Assembly: GCF_014858725.1 (NCBI RefSeq)
Contig: NZ_AQGV01000012.1
Span: 1,736,001 to 1,800,000, forward strand
Length of the DNA: 64,000 nucleotides
Origin: Pseudoalteromonas aurantia 208
GTDB taxonomy: Bacteria; Pseudomonadota; Gammaproteobacteria; Enterobacterales; Alteromonadaceae
Direction of reading: 5' to 3'
Under the pieces are notes generated by a model. It ran no database searches, had not been told where the DNA came from, and worked only from the letters and a program-made list of their open reading frames with translations. Shown here one piece after another: positions 37,319 through 45,712 of the stretch (position 1 is the first letter of the stretch; each line of letters opens with the position of its first letter). The position numbers and the translations under genes are program-made.

Positions 37319-37696
37319 TTAACCTATTTGCACTGCAAGCGTTGAACATAGCGCAACTAACAAAAACACCAACCAAGATAGATGCTTTGCTTTTGAACCA
37401 AGCAAAGCCATTAAAAAATGTAAAGTAAACGTCGCCATTATAATGTTCGCTATGGCTGCTTTAGTAATGCTAGGCTGCGCCAATACAAATAAAATGGCAG
37501 CAAAACCGCACCATGCGATAGAGGTTAAATGCCATGCAAAACGCAATGTATGTCTGGTAAATTCAGTGCCCCCAAAAAGCTTAGGGAGATTGTCTCGTTT
37601 GAATAGTCGACTTAAAATGTAACGCTCCCCCAAATAAGAATGTGCACCTGAGACTGCAATAAGTAAACATGCTGCAATATATAGTAGTACTTCCAC
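37319..37696 (-). CDS. small integral membrane protein of unknown function
   Basis: A 125-residue protein with four hydrophobic segments (LLYIAACLLIAVSGAHSYLG, SIAWCGFAAILFVLA, IANIIMATFTLHFLMALLG, SWLVFLLVALCSTLAVQIG) and a positively charged loop (RLFKRDNLPKLFGG). Conserved-looking histidines lie in AHSYLGERY, RFAWHL and LHFLMALLG. I do not recognise a named family. It precedes nothing obviously related; the next gene on the same strand upstream is a glutamine amidotransferase 42 bp away, which suggests co-transcription. Confidence 0.75.
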   Translation of the reverse strand: MEVLLYIAACLLIAVSGAHSYLGERYILSRLFKRDNLPKLFGGTEFTRHTLRFAWHLTSIAWCGFAAILFVLAQPSITKAAIANIIMATFTLHFLMALLGSKAKHLSWLVFLLVALCSTLAVQIG

Positions 37697-37738
37697 TTCC
37701 GTTACTCCTTTCTTTATTACGCTGAGTTTTGCGAGTAT

Positions 37739-38461
37739 TTAATCACCATGCGTGCGTTGGTATTTCAATGATAACTTATCTAAAAACTCACTGAGTAAAT
37801 TATTCATATGCTGTGTGTCAAAGGTCAGTATATCTGTTGCTTTTTGTACCCACTGATGCGTGCTCGATAGCGACTCGTCATAGGACGCGATAATTAGCGA
37901 CTCTACACATTGTTGGGTGAACTCTAAATGACACTGAAAACCGTAAATTAGATCTGCATATTCAACGATTTGCCTCGGACACCCCAAGCTACTCGCCAGT
38001 ATTTTTGAGGTTGGTAATAACCCAGGCATATCATTATGCCAATGCCCAACCACTTCCGTTGATTGGAAATGATCAAATAATACATTGTTTTCACCTGCCG
38101 CTGTTATTGTGACTGGTAAGTAACCTATTTCTTTGTGAGGACTAACCTCATACTTAGCGCCCAGCGCTTCACCAATCAATTGTGCGCCTAAACAAATACC
38201 CACAATAGCTTTATTTAAAGCAATACATTCACGTATAAAACGCACTTCTTCAATGACATTGAAATGTGCGCAATCACTGACGCTTGTTTTTGGTGACTGT
38301 GGTCCGCCTAAAATCACCAAAAAATCAAAATCAAGCTGCTCAGGTAAACGTTCCCCCTCGTAAAATTTTGTACGCGTTATATGAAACCTATTATCGACAG
38401 CCCAATGTTCAAAAGCGCCAGGTCCTTCGAATGATTCATGTATCAAAAAGTGAATACGCAT
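37739..38461 (-). CDS. type 1 (GATase1) glutamine amidotransferase-like protein
   Basis: A 240-residue class I glutamine amidotransferase domain protein like the GMP-synthase-related YfeJ type. The nucleophile Cys is in VGICLGAQLIGEALGA and the His-Glu pair in FQCHLEFT; LVILGGPQSPKT is the oxyanion strand. It stands without a synthase partner, so the substrate is unknown. The ATG at 38461 has AGGAA 5 bp upstream; the ATG at 38497 lacks one. Confidence 0.87.
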   Translation of the reverse strand: MRIHFLIHESFEGPGAFEHWAVDNRFHITRTKFYEGERLPEQLDFDFLVILGGPQSPKTSVSDCAHFNVIEEVRFIRECIALNKAIVGICLGAQLIGEALGAKYEVSPHKEIGYLPVTITAAGENNVLFDHFQSTEVVGHWHNDMPGLLPTSKILASSLGCPRQIVEYADLIYGFQCHLEFTQQCVESLIIASYDESLSSTHQWVQKATDILTFDTQHMNNLLSEFLDKLSLKYQRTHGD

Positions 38462-38693
38462 GTACGTTCCTATCGTCCATTTCGATTTAATTAGCATGAT
38501 GATAACTAAACAAACTCACCCGTCACTTATCCAATATGACAAATACTATCAATAATCAGACAAAATATATTACGAGTGAAAATAGCTATCTACTGGATAG
38601 AAATAAACCACAATCACTAAATGCCCTTGCATACTATTTGCACATTTCATTTCTATTGTTTGCATATGCCCATTTTTCAGAGGATTTTATTAC

Positions 38694-39710
38694 ATGAAAA
38701 AATCATACTTGCTCAAACATAGTATCGTAAACGCCATTATAGGTAGCCTATCTATCTTTTTGCTTGCGTGTGGTTCCAGTAGTGGCGACACGTCTTCTAC
38801 TAGTGCAAGCAGCACCGCAACCCAAAGTACCGACACCACAGTTACAACCCCAATATCAACAGACACAGGCACATCAAACAGCAACTCAACAGACGCCATT
38901 TTGTGTGATTATCATTACAATGAATTTAATAGTTCAGAATCGGTGTCTACCTCCAGTAACGCCGACTGGGCATGTACAGGCACACAACGAACGCTGGTCG
39001 CAAACGGTATTCCAGATCATATGGTCGGTACTTTTCCAAATCAAAACAATCCTAATGAAATAACTGAGCAGTCTGTTTCCATTGCGTATACCTTAACCCC
39101 AGCACATACCGCAACAGCAACGACATTAGGGGGACCACAAGGCGCAACAGGGTATGTACTCAACGGCGTAAAAATTGACGCAAACACTGCAGGCTCTTGT
39201 GATGATTCAGGTAATAGTTGTAGTTTGGTTGGTAACACAGGAAGTTGGCATATTGAAGCACTCGGTCAAACGAGCTTTAACTTTGGTACAGACCAAAACA
39301 ATGCACATGTGCAACCCAATGGCGCTTATCACTACCATGGCATGCCTGAGGGTTTTATTGCACTGCGTGGCGGAAATGAAACCACCATGACGTTAATTGG
39401 CTGGGCTGCTGATGGCTTCCCTATATACGCAAGATATGGTTACACAGATGCAAATGACAGCTCATCGTCGTTAAAAACACTACAAGGAAGTTATGAGCTG
39501 ATCACTAACATAAATAGCACCCGTCCTTCCGTTGATACGTACCCTTTGGGTACATTTGCCGAGGATTGGGTTTACGTTGCAGGCTCTGGTGATTTAGATG
39601 AGTGCAACGGCCGAGAAGGTGTCACGCCTGAATTCCCCAATGGTATTTATCACTATTACGCCACAGATAGTTACCCATACTTTCAACGCTGTGTTAAAGG
39701 CGCTTTATAA
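38694..39710 (+). CDS. YHYH-domain lipoprotein
   Basis: A 338-residue protein with a lipobox (SIFLLACGSSSG; Cys near residue 26), a Ser/Thr-rich linker (about residues 30-65) and a YHYH domain. Histidine motifs GAYHYHGMPEGFIAL and NGIYHYYATDSYPYFQR, plus TLIGWAADGFPIYARYGY, parallel those in the gene at 1-1559. Cysteine pairs suggest disulfides. It is probably anchored in the outer membrane. The next gene, 57 bp on, is a small exported EF-hand-like protein, repeating the arrangement at 1-2220. The function of YHYH proteins is unknown. Confidence 0.88.
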   Translation: MKKSYLLKHSIVNAIIGSLSIFLLACGSSSGDTSSTSASSTATQSTDTTVTTPISTDTGTSNSNSTDAILCDYHYNEFNSSESVSTSSNADWACTGTQRTLVANGIPDHMVGTFPNQNNPNEITEQSVSIAYTLTPAHTATATTLGGPQGATGYVLNGVKIDANTAGSCDDSGNSCSLVGNTGSWHIEALGQTSFNFGTDQNNAHVQPNGAYHYHGMPEGFIALRGGNETTMTLIGWAADGFPIYARYGYTDANDSSSSLKTLQGSYELITNINSTRPSVDTYPLGTFAEDWVYVAGSGDLDECNGREGVTPEFPNGIYHYYATDSYPYFQRCVKGAL

Positions 39711-39767
39711 AATACGCCTGTGTTAATTAAATAGCGTCACTTAAGTGATTCGATTAAGGAGCCACTC

Positions 39768-40307
39768 ATGAATATACCACTGCCTTTTAACTTATTCGCC
39801 ATATTGATATTCTATACGGGCCTATTTGTACCTCAAACTTCCTCGGCCCACTTAATGGTGGCGCAAAATGGAACATTAAATTTTAACAATGCGGGGGCGT
39901 ACATGGTCCTGTCATTACCCATTTCAGCATTTGATGGGTTGGATAGTGATAAAGACGGTAAAGTCACACTGATTGAGTTCAACAATCATCGTTCATCATT
40001 GATCGCACAAATAAAAAACGCCATATTCACTATGGCACATACGCAAAAGATTCTCTTACACAACATCGTGCTTGCACCACAACGCCCTCATAAATATCAA
40101 AATAATAGTGATCTGGTTGAAATTACAGACATTATAATTATGGGTATGTTTCCCGTGACTTATCAGAAAAACACGCTCCAATTTCATAACCTGTTATATG
40201 GGAAGGCAGCGCAAGAAAAATTAATAACTCTATCCGTTACAAAAAATCACACGACAAAATTAAATCAATTTGACTTATCAATGACTCAACCTTTTTGGGA
40301 CCTATAA
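39768..40307 (+). CDS. small exported protein like HupE/UreJ N-terminal domains, with EF-hand-like loop
   Basis: A 179-residue protein with a signal peptide (LFAILIFYTGLFVPQTSSAH) and a mature start AHLMVAQNGTLNFNNAG. The loop DSDKDGKVTLIEFNNH matches a calcium-type EF-hand and also the DxDxDGxIT-E element of the periplasmic domain ahead of HupE/UreJ_2 membrane proteins. No membrane segments follow the signal. It pairs with the YHYH lipoprotein as the gene at 1651 does with its YHYH neighbour. The function is unknown; metal or calcium binding is plausible. Confidence 0.7.
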   Translation: MNIPLPFNLFAILIFYTGLFVPQTSSAHLMVAQNGTLNFNNAGAYMVLSLPISAFDGLDSDKDGKVTLIEFNNHRSSLIAQIKNAIFTMAHTQKILLHNIVLAPQRPHKYQNNSDLVEITDIIIMGMFPVTYQKNTLQFHNLLYGKAAQEKLITLSVTKNHTTKLNQFDLSMTQPFWDL

Positions 40308-40407
40308 CCTCGGCTTTAAGAGCAAAACCACACCCATACTACACAACGCGTCATCAGTATGGAGATTTGTAATCAGGTATTGAATATCTATGAAGTTTAT
40401 TGCAGTA

Positions 40408-40428
40408 GCAGAGGTGTATCGCCTCTGC
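40408..40428. terminator. short hairpin near the end of the DUF1456 gene
   Basis: Stem GCAGAGG / CCTCTGC with a 7-nt loop, between convergent genes ending at 40307 and 40438. No T-run, so only a possible terminator. Confidence 0.4.
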
Positions 40429-40437
40429 GCTGTTCAT

Positions 40438-40914
40438 TCACTCTACATTGTCAACCGATGGGTTAAATTGACACTGAAGTGCTTGTAAAAAGTGATGGAG
40501 CATCTGATCCTTGCATACTCGATAATGCTTATTACCGGGTTTACGAAAAAATGCACTCAGCTCATGTTTACTCATTTGAACATCGACCAATTGCAGAAGG
40601 TCTAATATATCTTCTGCTTTCAAGTTGAGTGCAATCCGCAGTTTTTGAAAAATCATATTGTTATTCAAGCTATTTTCTGGCTTTGCTTGCTCACCTGCTC
40701 GTTTACCGCGCTTCAAATCAATAAAGCCATTGAGAAACGACGATAACTCTAGATCAGCCAACACAGTAAAACCCTCTGCAGCGTCCTGTTTGAGCCAGCT
40801 TCTCACTTGTTCATTTGTCACTTTAACACCCGTCAAGGAAAACACTTCTATTACCTGACTATCGCTTAAATCAAAGGTATAACGTACACGTCGTAAAACA
40901 TCATTATTATTCAA
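40438..40914 (-). CDS. DUF1456 family protein (YehS-like)
   Basis: A 158-residue protein with two copies of the DUF1456 helical domain (NNNDVLRRVRYTFDLSDSQV and NNNMIFQKLRIALNLKAEDI), as in E. coli YehS (156 residues). SSFLNGFIDLKRGK is typical. The function is unknown. I place the start at TTG 40914 because AGGA lies 6 bp upstream and the protein then begins at the family N-terminus; the ATG at 40989 would add 25 unrelated residues. Confidence 0.85.
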   Translation of the reverse strand: MNNNDVLRRVRYTFDLSDSQVIEVFSLTGVKVTNEQVRSWLKQDAAEGFTVLADLELSSFLNGFIDLKRGKRAGEQAKPENSLNNNMIFQKLRIALNLKAEDILDLLQLVDVQMSKHELSAFFRKPGNKHYRVCKDQMLHHFLQALQCQFNPSVDNVE

Positions 40915-41056
40915 AACAGATCCTGAACACTCAATTAGTTCTTCACAATCGACACGATTGTGAGATATTTTCAATCTTACCAGAATCACAGCTTAAGCCC
41001 CATTTATTACGTGTAACTCATGGATTGAGTCATGAATTGATAATACCTAACCCAGC

Positions 41057-41794
41057 TTAGAGTGCTCTACCTAGGGTAATTGCATGACTTAGCGCTTTCC
41101 GTGCTTGGTTTATGGTGATCATCTCAGTCCGCTTGTTAACTTTCATCAATAAGAAACTTGTTTCATTGTGTTTGTTGTCTTGAATGCCCTTTGCTATGAC
41201 AGATAAGTTCGGGTACGTTTCTACCAAAACACAAGAACCAACTGCGACACCGCCGATACCTAATAGCCGTTTTGACACTCGTTCAGCCGCTGCAGATGTT
41301 CCGTTTGGCACGGCCAGCTCAGGTACACCTACCTTGGCTTTCCACCCTTTAATTTGTTTCAGTGCTGCTGGGTGTGATGCAATAACACTGATCTCCTTAT
41401 TATTATTAACATCATCAATATGCATCAGTGCACACATCTCAATTGGCGTCGTTATAAATCCAATGACATCAACTATGCGGTATTGCTGTACCGCTGTTAT
41501 GGTAGCATCCACCAACTTTCCTGGAATCGTTGAATTTTCAACAGCACTAAATGCCCATGTATTTGTATTATCTGCTTGCTCAAAGGTATGACTGGGCGTA
41601 CCTGCAAAATTCACTGGCATTTTTAAAGCACTCTGCTGCGCAAATAATTGGTTTATTGCGGCATCATTGAAGCTACCAGCCGAAGCTTGAACGTAGACTT
41701 CTCGCTTTTCAAGCGCTGTAGTACTAAAAGACAACATCCCGGTTGTTATACTGTAAAGTACACTAACAGCAACACCCAGCTTAATTTTTATCAT
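41057..41794 (-). CDS. secreted prephenate-dehydratase-like protein
   Basis: A 245-residue protein with a signal peptide (LGVAVSVLYSITTGMLSF, cleavage near STTA). The mature part follows the prephenate dehydratase fold in order: VYVQASAGSFNDAAINQLF (like the YLGPxGSFS start), FSAVENSTIPGKLVDAT (like PIENSxEG), VIASHPAALKQIKGW (like SHPQALxQC), PNGTSAAAERVSK (like STAxAA) and IQDNKHNETSFLLM (like IxDxxxNxTRF). The arginine of the usual TRF motif is Ser here, so activity may differ. No ACT domain follows. Prephenate dehydratases are cytosolic, so an exported copy is unusual. It could be a catalyst or a binding protein. Confidence 0.7.
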   Translation of the reverse strand: MIKIKLGVAVSVLYSITTGMLSFSTTALEKREVYVQASAGSFNDAAINQLFAQQSALKMPVNFAGTPSHTFEQADNTNTWAFSAVENSTIPGKLVDATITAVQQYRIVDVIGFITTPIEMCALMHIDDVNNNKEISVIASHPAALKQIKGWKAKVGVPELAVPNGTSAAAERVSKRLLGIGGVAVGSCVLVETYPNLSVIAKGIQDNKHNETSFLLMKVNKRTEMITINQARKALSHAITLGRAL

Positions 41795-41978
41795 TCAACC
41801 ACTCCATTAATAAAATTAGTTAGCGTCCATATTTAACAAAATAATTTAAACCTTTGCAGCAAATTTAAGCGATTGGTGGAATAACGGTCTATGCTCATAA
41901 TCTATGATTAACCTTAATCCCCAATATCTCGCTGATAAAGTTAACAATATAACTTAACCAACCCCAACTTAATGACAA

Positions 41979-42003
41979 GTTATCCACTTTTTCTGTGGAT
42001 AAC
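41979..42003. repeat. perfect inverted repeat containing DnaA-box-like arms
   Basis: Arms GTTATCCAC / GTGGATAAC (9 bp) with a 7-nt loop. The right arm is part of a perfect DnaA box on the minus strand (TTATCCACA), and the left is 8 of 9. It could be a hairpin or a paired DnaA site; it is only 5 bp from the palindrome at 42009. Confidence 0.6.
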
Positions 42004-42008
42004 CAAGC

Positions 42009-42042
42009 ATGAAAAAGCACTGCAATTGCAGTGCTTTTTCAT
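42009..42042. terminator. perfect 34-bp palindrome, terminator of the natAB-hydrolase unit
   Basis: Arms ATGAAAAAGCACTGCAA / TTGCAGTGCTTTTTCAT with no spacer. The strong GC stem and flanking A/T runs suit a terminator downstream of the permease gene (minus strand stop at 42065). Confidence 0.8.
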
Positions 42043-42064
42043 ATTTTATGTCAAATAAAGTCAG

Positions 42065-43198
42065 CTATAAGCCAAATACCACCTTCTCACTTTTTAGCAT
42101 ACGACTGCTTAGCCAGCTAAACAGTGCAAAGAGTAACAAAGTCACTATAGTAGATATAACTAGCTGTGGCACCGGTAACGGGTTACCTTTAATAAACTCA
42201 ATCATAGCGTGTTGCTGGGCAGCAATCGGTAACCACTGAACAACCTCAGTACCAATGTCATACGTCGTTACCATACTCAATCCCATTGGCACAAACAATA
42301 CCATCGTTACATACGTTTGCGCTTCTTTGAATGACTTAGCCATAAAAGAAACAAATACCTGTAAACTGGCAGACATGAGCGCAATGGGTAATCCAATCAC
42401 CATACATAGCAATATAAAATCAATACCGAGGTTTACACTGAACCCTAATTGCTCCCATGGCACCATGGCGTAAGCAAATTTAGACACCACAAGAATGAGT
42501 GCTAACCCTAACATTGAGTATGTTGCAATTGCGCCTGACTTGGCCAATACGATTTGCATACTACTCAACGGATGACTCAGGAGCAGCGCCAGTGAATTTC
42601 TCTCTCTTTCACCTGCACTGGTATCAATCGCAAGATTCATCGCCGCGTAAAACAGTGTAAGAACAATAGACAAGGTCGCGATACCTAGAAACATCCCCCC
42701 TTTTGACTCTGGAGTTGCCTGATCATTCACCTGCACATTAACGGCTCGCATTACTGTTGGGTCAATCCCTCTCGACAATAGTCTAAGACTCGCAATTTCG
42801 CTGTTGTACTGCATCAGTGACCGTTCTAATTGAGCAATCGATTTGCGTAACTTATCATCAGATTTATCCGCAATAATCGTCACTTGGGCACTGCGCCCTT
42901 CACTCATTTTTTGCCGGTAATTCTCGCTGATCTCTAAGGTTATAGCTTTAACATCTTCATCTGTACTATGCTTTATTTCTTTAGCATCTAGATATTGAAT
43001 GAGGGATGGTGCCACATCTGCGTTACTAATTGTGATCTTGAGCTCATCCGGAGATGCAAATTGCTTTAACATTATCGAAAATAACACACACATCAAAATA
43101 GGCGAGCCTATCGCATAGTATAATCCAGCCATCACTGAGCGTTTATCACGGCCTGCATCCAGCACTTCTTTTTTAAACAATACAGTAAGTAACTTCAT
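42065..43198 (-). CDS. natB: ABC-2 type permease, NatB-like
   Basis: A 377-residue ABC exporter permease: a first membrane segment (AIGSPILMCVLFSIML), a large extracytoplasmic domain (about residues 45-185) and six further segments towards the C-terminus (IATLSIVLTLFYAAMNLAID, GAIATYSMLGLALILVVSKF, and so on). DTSAGERERNSLALLLSHPL is the motif of the NatB/ABC-2 family. With the ATPase next to it, it probably exports Na+ or an unidentified solute; the substrate is inference. It abuts the ATPase gene (stop and start share a base). Confidence 0.85.
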   Translation of the reverse strand: MKLLTVLFKKEVLDAGRDKRSVMAGLYYAIGSPILMCVLFSIMLKQFASPDELKITISNADVAPSLIQYLDAKEIKHSTDEDVKAITLEISENYRQKMSEGRSAQVTIIADKSDDKLRKSIAQLERSLMQYNSEIASLRLLSRGIDPTVMRAVNVQVNDQATPESKGGMFLGIATLSIVLTLFYAAMNLAIDTSAGERERNSLALLLSHPLSSMQIVLAKSGAIATYSMLGLALILVVSKFAYAMVPWEQLGFSVNLGIDFILLCMVIGLPIALMSASLQVFVSFMAKSFKEAQTYVTMVLFVPMGLSMVTTYDIGTEVVQWLPIAAQQHAMIEFIKGNPLPVPQLVISTIVTLLLFALFSWLSSRMLKSEKVVFGL

Positions 43199-43932
43199 TA
43201 CGCTGCTATTCCTTCATCACTGCCGATCAGTTCTATAAATGCTTCTTCCAACGTTTGTTTGCCTGTGCGTTCACATAAAGACTCGGGAGATCCCTCTGCG
43301 ACTACTTTACCTTTCGCCATCACCACAACGTGATCACATAAAGCCGCTACTTCTTGCATCACATGACTCGAAAAAAGCACACAGTGCCCCTGCTCTTTTA
43401 GCATCTGCAGCAAATCACGCAATATACGTGTGCTCATTACGTCAAGTCCTCGAGTGGGCTCATCTAAGATAATATTGGTGGGCTTATGCACAATTGCTTG
43501 GGCAAGTGCAGTTTTCATATGTTGCCCTTGCGAGAAACCTTGGCAACGTCTATCTGCAATATCTTCCATTTTCAACTTCGATAACACGTCAGTTGTTGCT
43601 TCTTTGGCACCATCGATATCCATACCACTGAGTTGTGCAAAAAACTCGACATATTCACGAGGTGTTAAACGCTCATATAAACCACATGGATCTGGGAATA
43701 AACCCAACTGCTGCTTTGCTTGCATTGGATCTTTAGCAACATCAATCCCATCAATTTCTGTGTTACCGCTATCTGCTTTTAATAACCCAAACACCGTACG
43801 AAGACAGGTTGTTTTTCCTGCACCGTTTGGCCCTAGCAACCCTGTTATTTTGCCATTTTGGGCGCTAAAGCTCAGACCGTTTAACGCATTCACCGAACCA
43901 ATTTTCTTCGTTAAATTATTGACTGATATCAT
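43198..43932 (-). CDS. natA: ABC transporter ATP-binding protein, NatA-like
   Basis: A 244-residue ATPase with Walker A LLGPNGAGKTTCLRTVFG, signature CQGFSQGQHMKTALAQAIVH (a Q-rich variant of LSGGQ), Walker B NIILDEPTRGLD and the H-loop SSHVMQEV. It drives the NatB-like permease. It overlaps the upstream hydrolase gene by 4 bp. Confidence 0.93.
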   Translation of the reverse strand: MISVNNLTKKIGSVNALNGLSFSAQNGKITGLLGPNGAGKTTCLRTVFGLLKADSGNTEIDGIDVAKDPMQAKQQLGLFPDPCGLYERLTPREYVEFFAQLSGMDIDGAKEATTDVLSKLKMEDIADRRCQGFSQGQHMKTALAQAIVHKPTNIILDEPTRGLDVMSTRILRDLLQMLKEQGHCVLFSSHVMQEVAALCDHVVVMAKGKVVAEGSPESLCERTGKQTLEEAFIELIGSDEGIAA

Positions 43933-45461
43933 GAGTTATCTCCTTTTTTCTCAGGATCATTGCTTACATCTACTTGCGGTATCGCGCCATTTAAATTCAT
44001 AAAAAATTGTTTTGTGTTATTTTTCTCTAAGCAACTGGCATCTAATGTCTCAGCGCTTTTTTTATTAATAAATTCGCTGACCAGTTTTGCCGCACATGTT
44101 TGTGATACCACGCCATGGGTTGCAGTCGGTGCGATTAAATGGCGCGCATTTTTCATTTCAACCATCGTCAAGTCCGCCCACTTAGGTGGTGTTGCAGGGT
44201 CGACTCCTCCAGAGAGTAACAAAGTCGGCGTATCATTATTTAATGGCTTATAAAAGCGCTCGTCAACAGCTTGAGCCTGCCAAATAGGGCAACTGACATC
44301 CAGTCCTTCAATCATCAGTTTGCCAAAATAATTCTGTCCATATTGCTGTCTTGACGCGGCGGTTAGCCGAGGCCAATCTTCAGCACAAACAATAGCGCTA
44401 TGCATCCCAAGTGCCATACTGTCATTCATATCGGATGATGACAGTAACCCAACCAAAGGTGAATAATCACCAGCTAAAGCTTGTTTTATCGTCAAAGGGA
44501 TCAAAGCACGTGTGCTGTGGCTATATAGTGCCATCCGAAGCGCTGAAAATAGCTTTAGTCTTGTAACCACCAGCTGAACTTTTTCATGCGTACGAGGATG
44601 CCTCACTGTAATCTTTGCCGGTGCTTCATCGAGCCTAGTTAACAACACCTCAAGCTGCTTATCCAAATTAGGGAACTGTTTCGTACACGCTTTATCTGAT
44701 GCACAACGAGTAAAAAGCGCAGCCATTGATGCGTCAATTGCACTGCCTATCGCTGATAAGCTTTGCTGCATCGGCACAACACCATCTAATGTGCTAGTTA
44801 ATACCGCATCTGGAAACTGCCGAGTATATTCTTGCGCAATACGCGTACCATAAGAAACACCGTACAAGTGCAGCCCTTTATAACCCAATGCTTTACGAAC
44901 CGCTTCAAAGTCTTTCGCTGCTATGGGGGTAGAAAAGTAACTTAAGTCGATATTCAACTCGCTTTTGCAACGGAGTGTATCTTCTTTTCCTAAACCATTC
45001 AGGTCTGCTGTCATATCATTAAAAGCAAACTGAGCAACTAAATCATCTGATTCGCACTGAAGTTTATACGATTTCCCAGTACCACGTTGATCTACTAATA
45101 AAATATCTCGATTCTCACGCGCGTAACGCAAATTTCGATTGAAAATTGCAGCCAATTCAATCGCGGATTGTCCTGGTCCACCAGCAAAACCTAGCACCGC
45201 TTCCGTGGGGTTACTTTGTTTAATTGCTGGAATAATTGCAAAATGAATGTCAATTTCGCCAGCATTTGCCTTATCATCTGAGAGTGGTCGTTTAATACTG
45301 CCACAAAGTAACCTATCTGCGAGGTTTTCTACGTAGCACGGTGTTAATGTCGGCTTTTCGTCAATATGCGTGTCTGCTAACACAGCCACATTCATACCTA
45401 AACAGGTAAAAAGTATAGATAACGGTGCTAGACCTAATTTGAATTTTTTTACTGAATGCAT
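43929..45461 (-). CDS. secreted alpha/beta-hydrolase, tripeptidyl aminopeptidase (TAP)-like
   Basis: A 510-residue exported serine hydrolase with signal segment (LGLAPLSILFTCLGMNVAVL), oxyanion GFAGGPGQSAIE, nucleophile elbow GVSYGTRIAQEY, acid Asp in SGGVDPATPPKW and His in APTATHGVVSQTC. This is the family S33/TAP-like plan of proline or tripeptidyl aminopeptidases, and a C-terminal TAP-like domain is present. It overlaps natA by 4 bp, so it is in one operon with the ABC exporter; a link between a peptidase and the exporter is likely but unexplained. Confidence 0.87.
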   Translation of the reverse strand: MHSVKKFKLGLAPLSILFTCLGMNVAVLADTHIDEKPTLTPCYVENLADRLLCGSIKRPLSDDKANAGEIDIHFAIIPAIKQSNPTEAVLGFAGGPGQSAIELAAIFNRNLRYARENRDILLVDQRGTGKSYKLQCESDDLVAQFAFNDMTADLNGLGKEDTLRCKSELNIDLSYFSTPIAAKDFEAVRKALGYKGLHLYGVSYGTRIAQEYTRQFPDAVLTSTLDGVVPMQQSLSAIGSAIDASMAALFTRCASDKACTKQFPNLDKQLEVLLTRLDEAPAKITVRHPRTHEKVQLVVTRLKLFSALRMALYSHSTRALIPLTIKQALAGDYSPLVGLLSSSDMNDSMALGMHSAIVCAEDWPRLTAASRQQYGQNYFGKLMIEGLDVSCPIWQAQAVDERFYKPLNNDTPTLLLSGGVDPATPPKWADLTMVEMKNARHLIAPTATHGVVSQTCAAKLVSEFINKKSAETLDASCLEKNNTKQFFMNLNGAIPQVDVSNDPEKKGDNS

Positions 45462-45668
45462 TATTAATTTTTCCTAATTGCATTAAACATCAGCTTAGTT
45501 GGCTTTAGTTTTGGTCTGTGTATCATTACAGAAACATGAGAGTAATGATGCCTCTGCACAATGTCAACTTGATAGCTAAGCACCTCGCTTTTAACCACCC
45601 AAAACTCCTCCCACTTTTTCTCACTCTGCACTTTAATACATTGCCAAAAGCCAACCTATATCAGATAC

Positions 45669-45702
45669 AATAAAGCCGGGATAAACCCGGCTTTATTTTT
45701 TA
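45669..45702. terminator. terminator after topA
   Basis: Stem AATAAAGCCGGG / CCCGGCTTTATT with a 5-nt loop, 11 bp beyond the topA stop on the minus strand. The T-run is better on the plus strand. Confidence 0.7.
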
Positions 45703-45712
45703 ATGACTAAAA

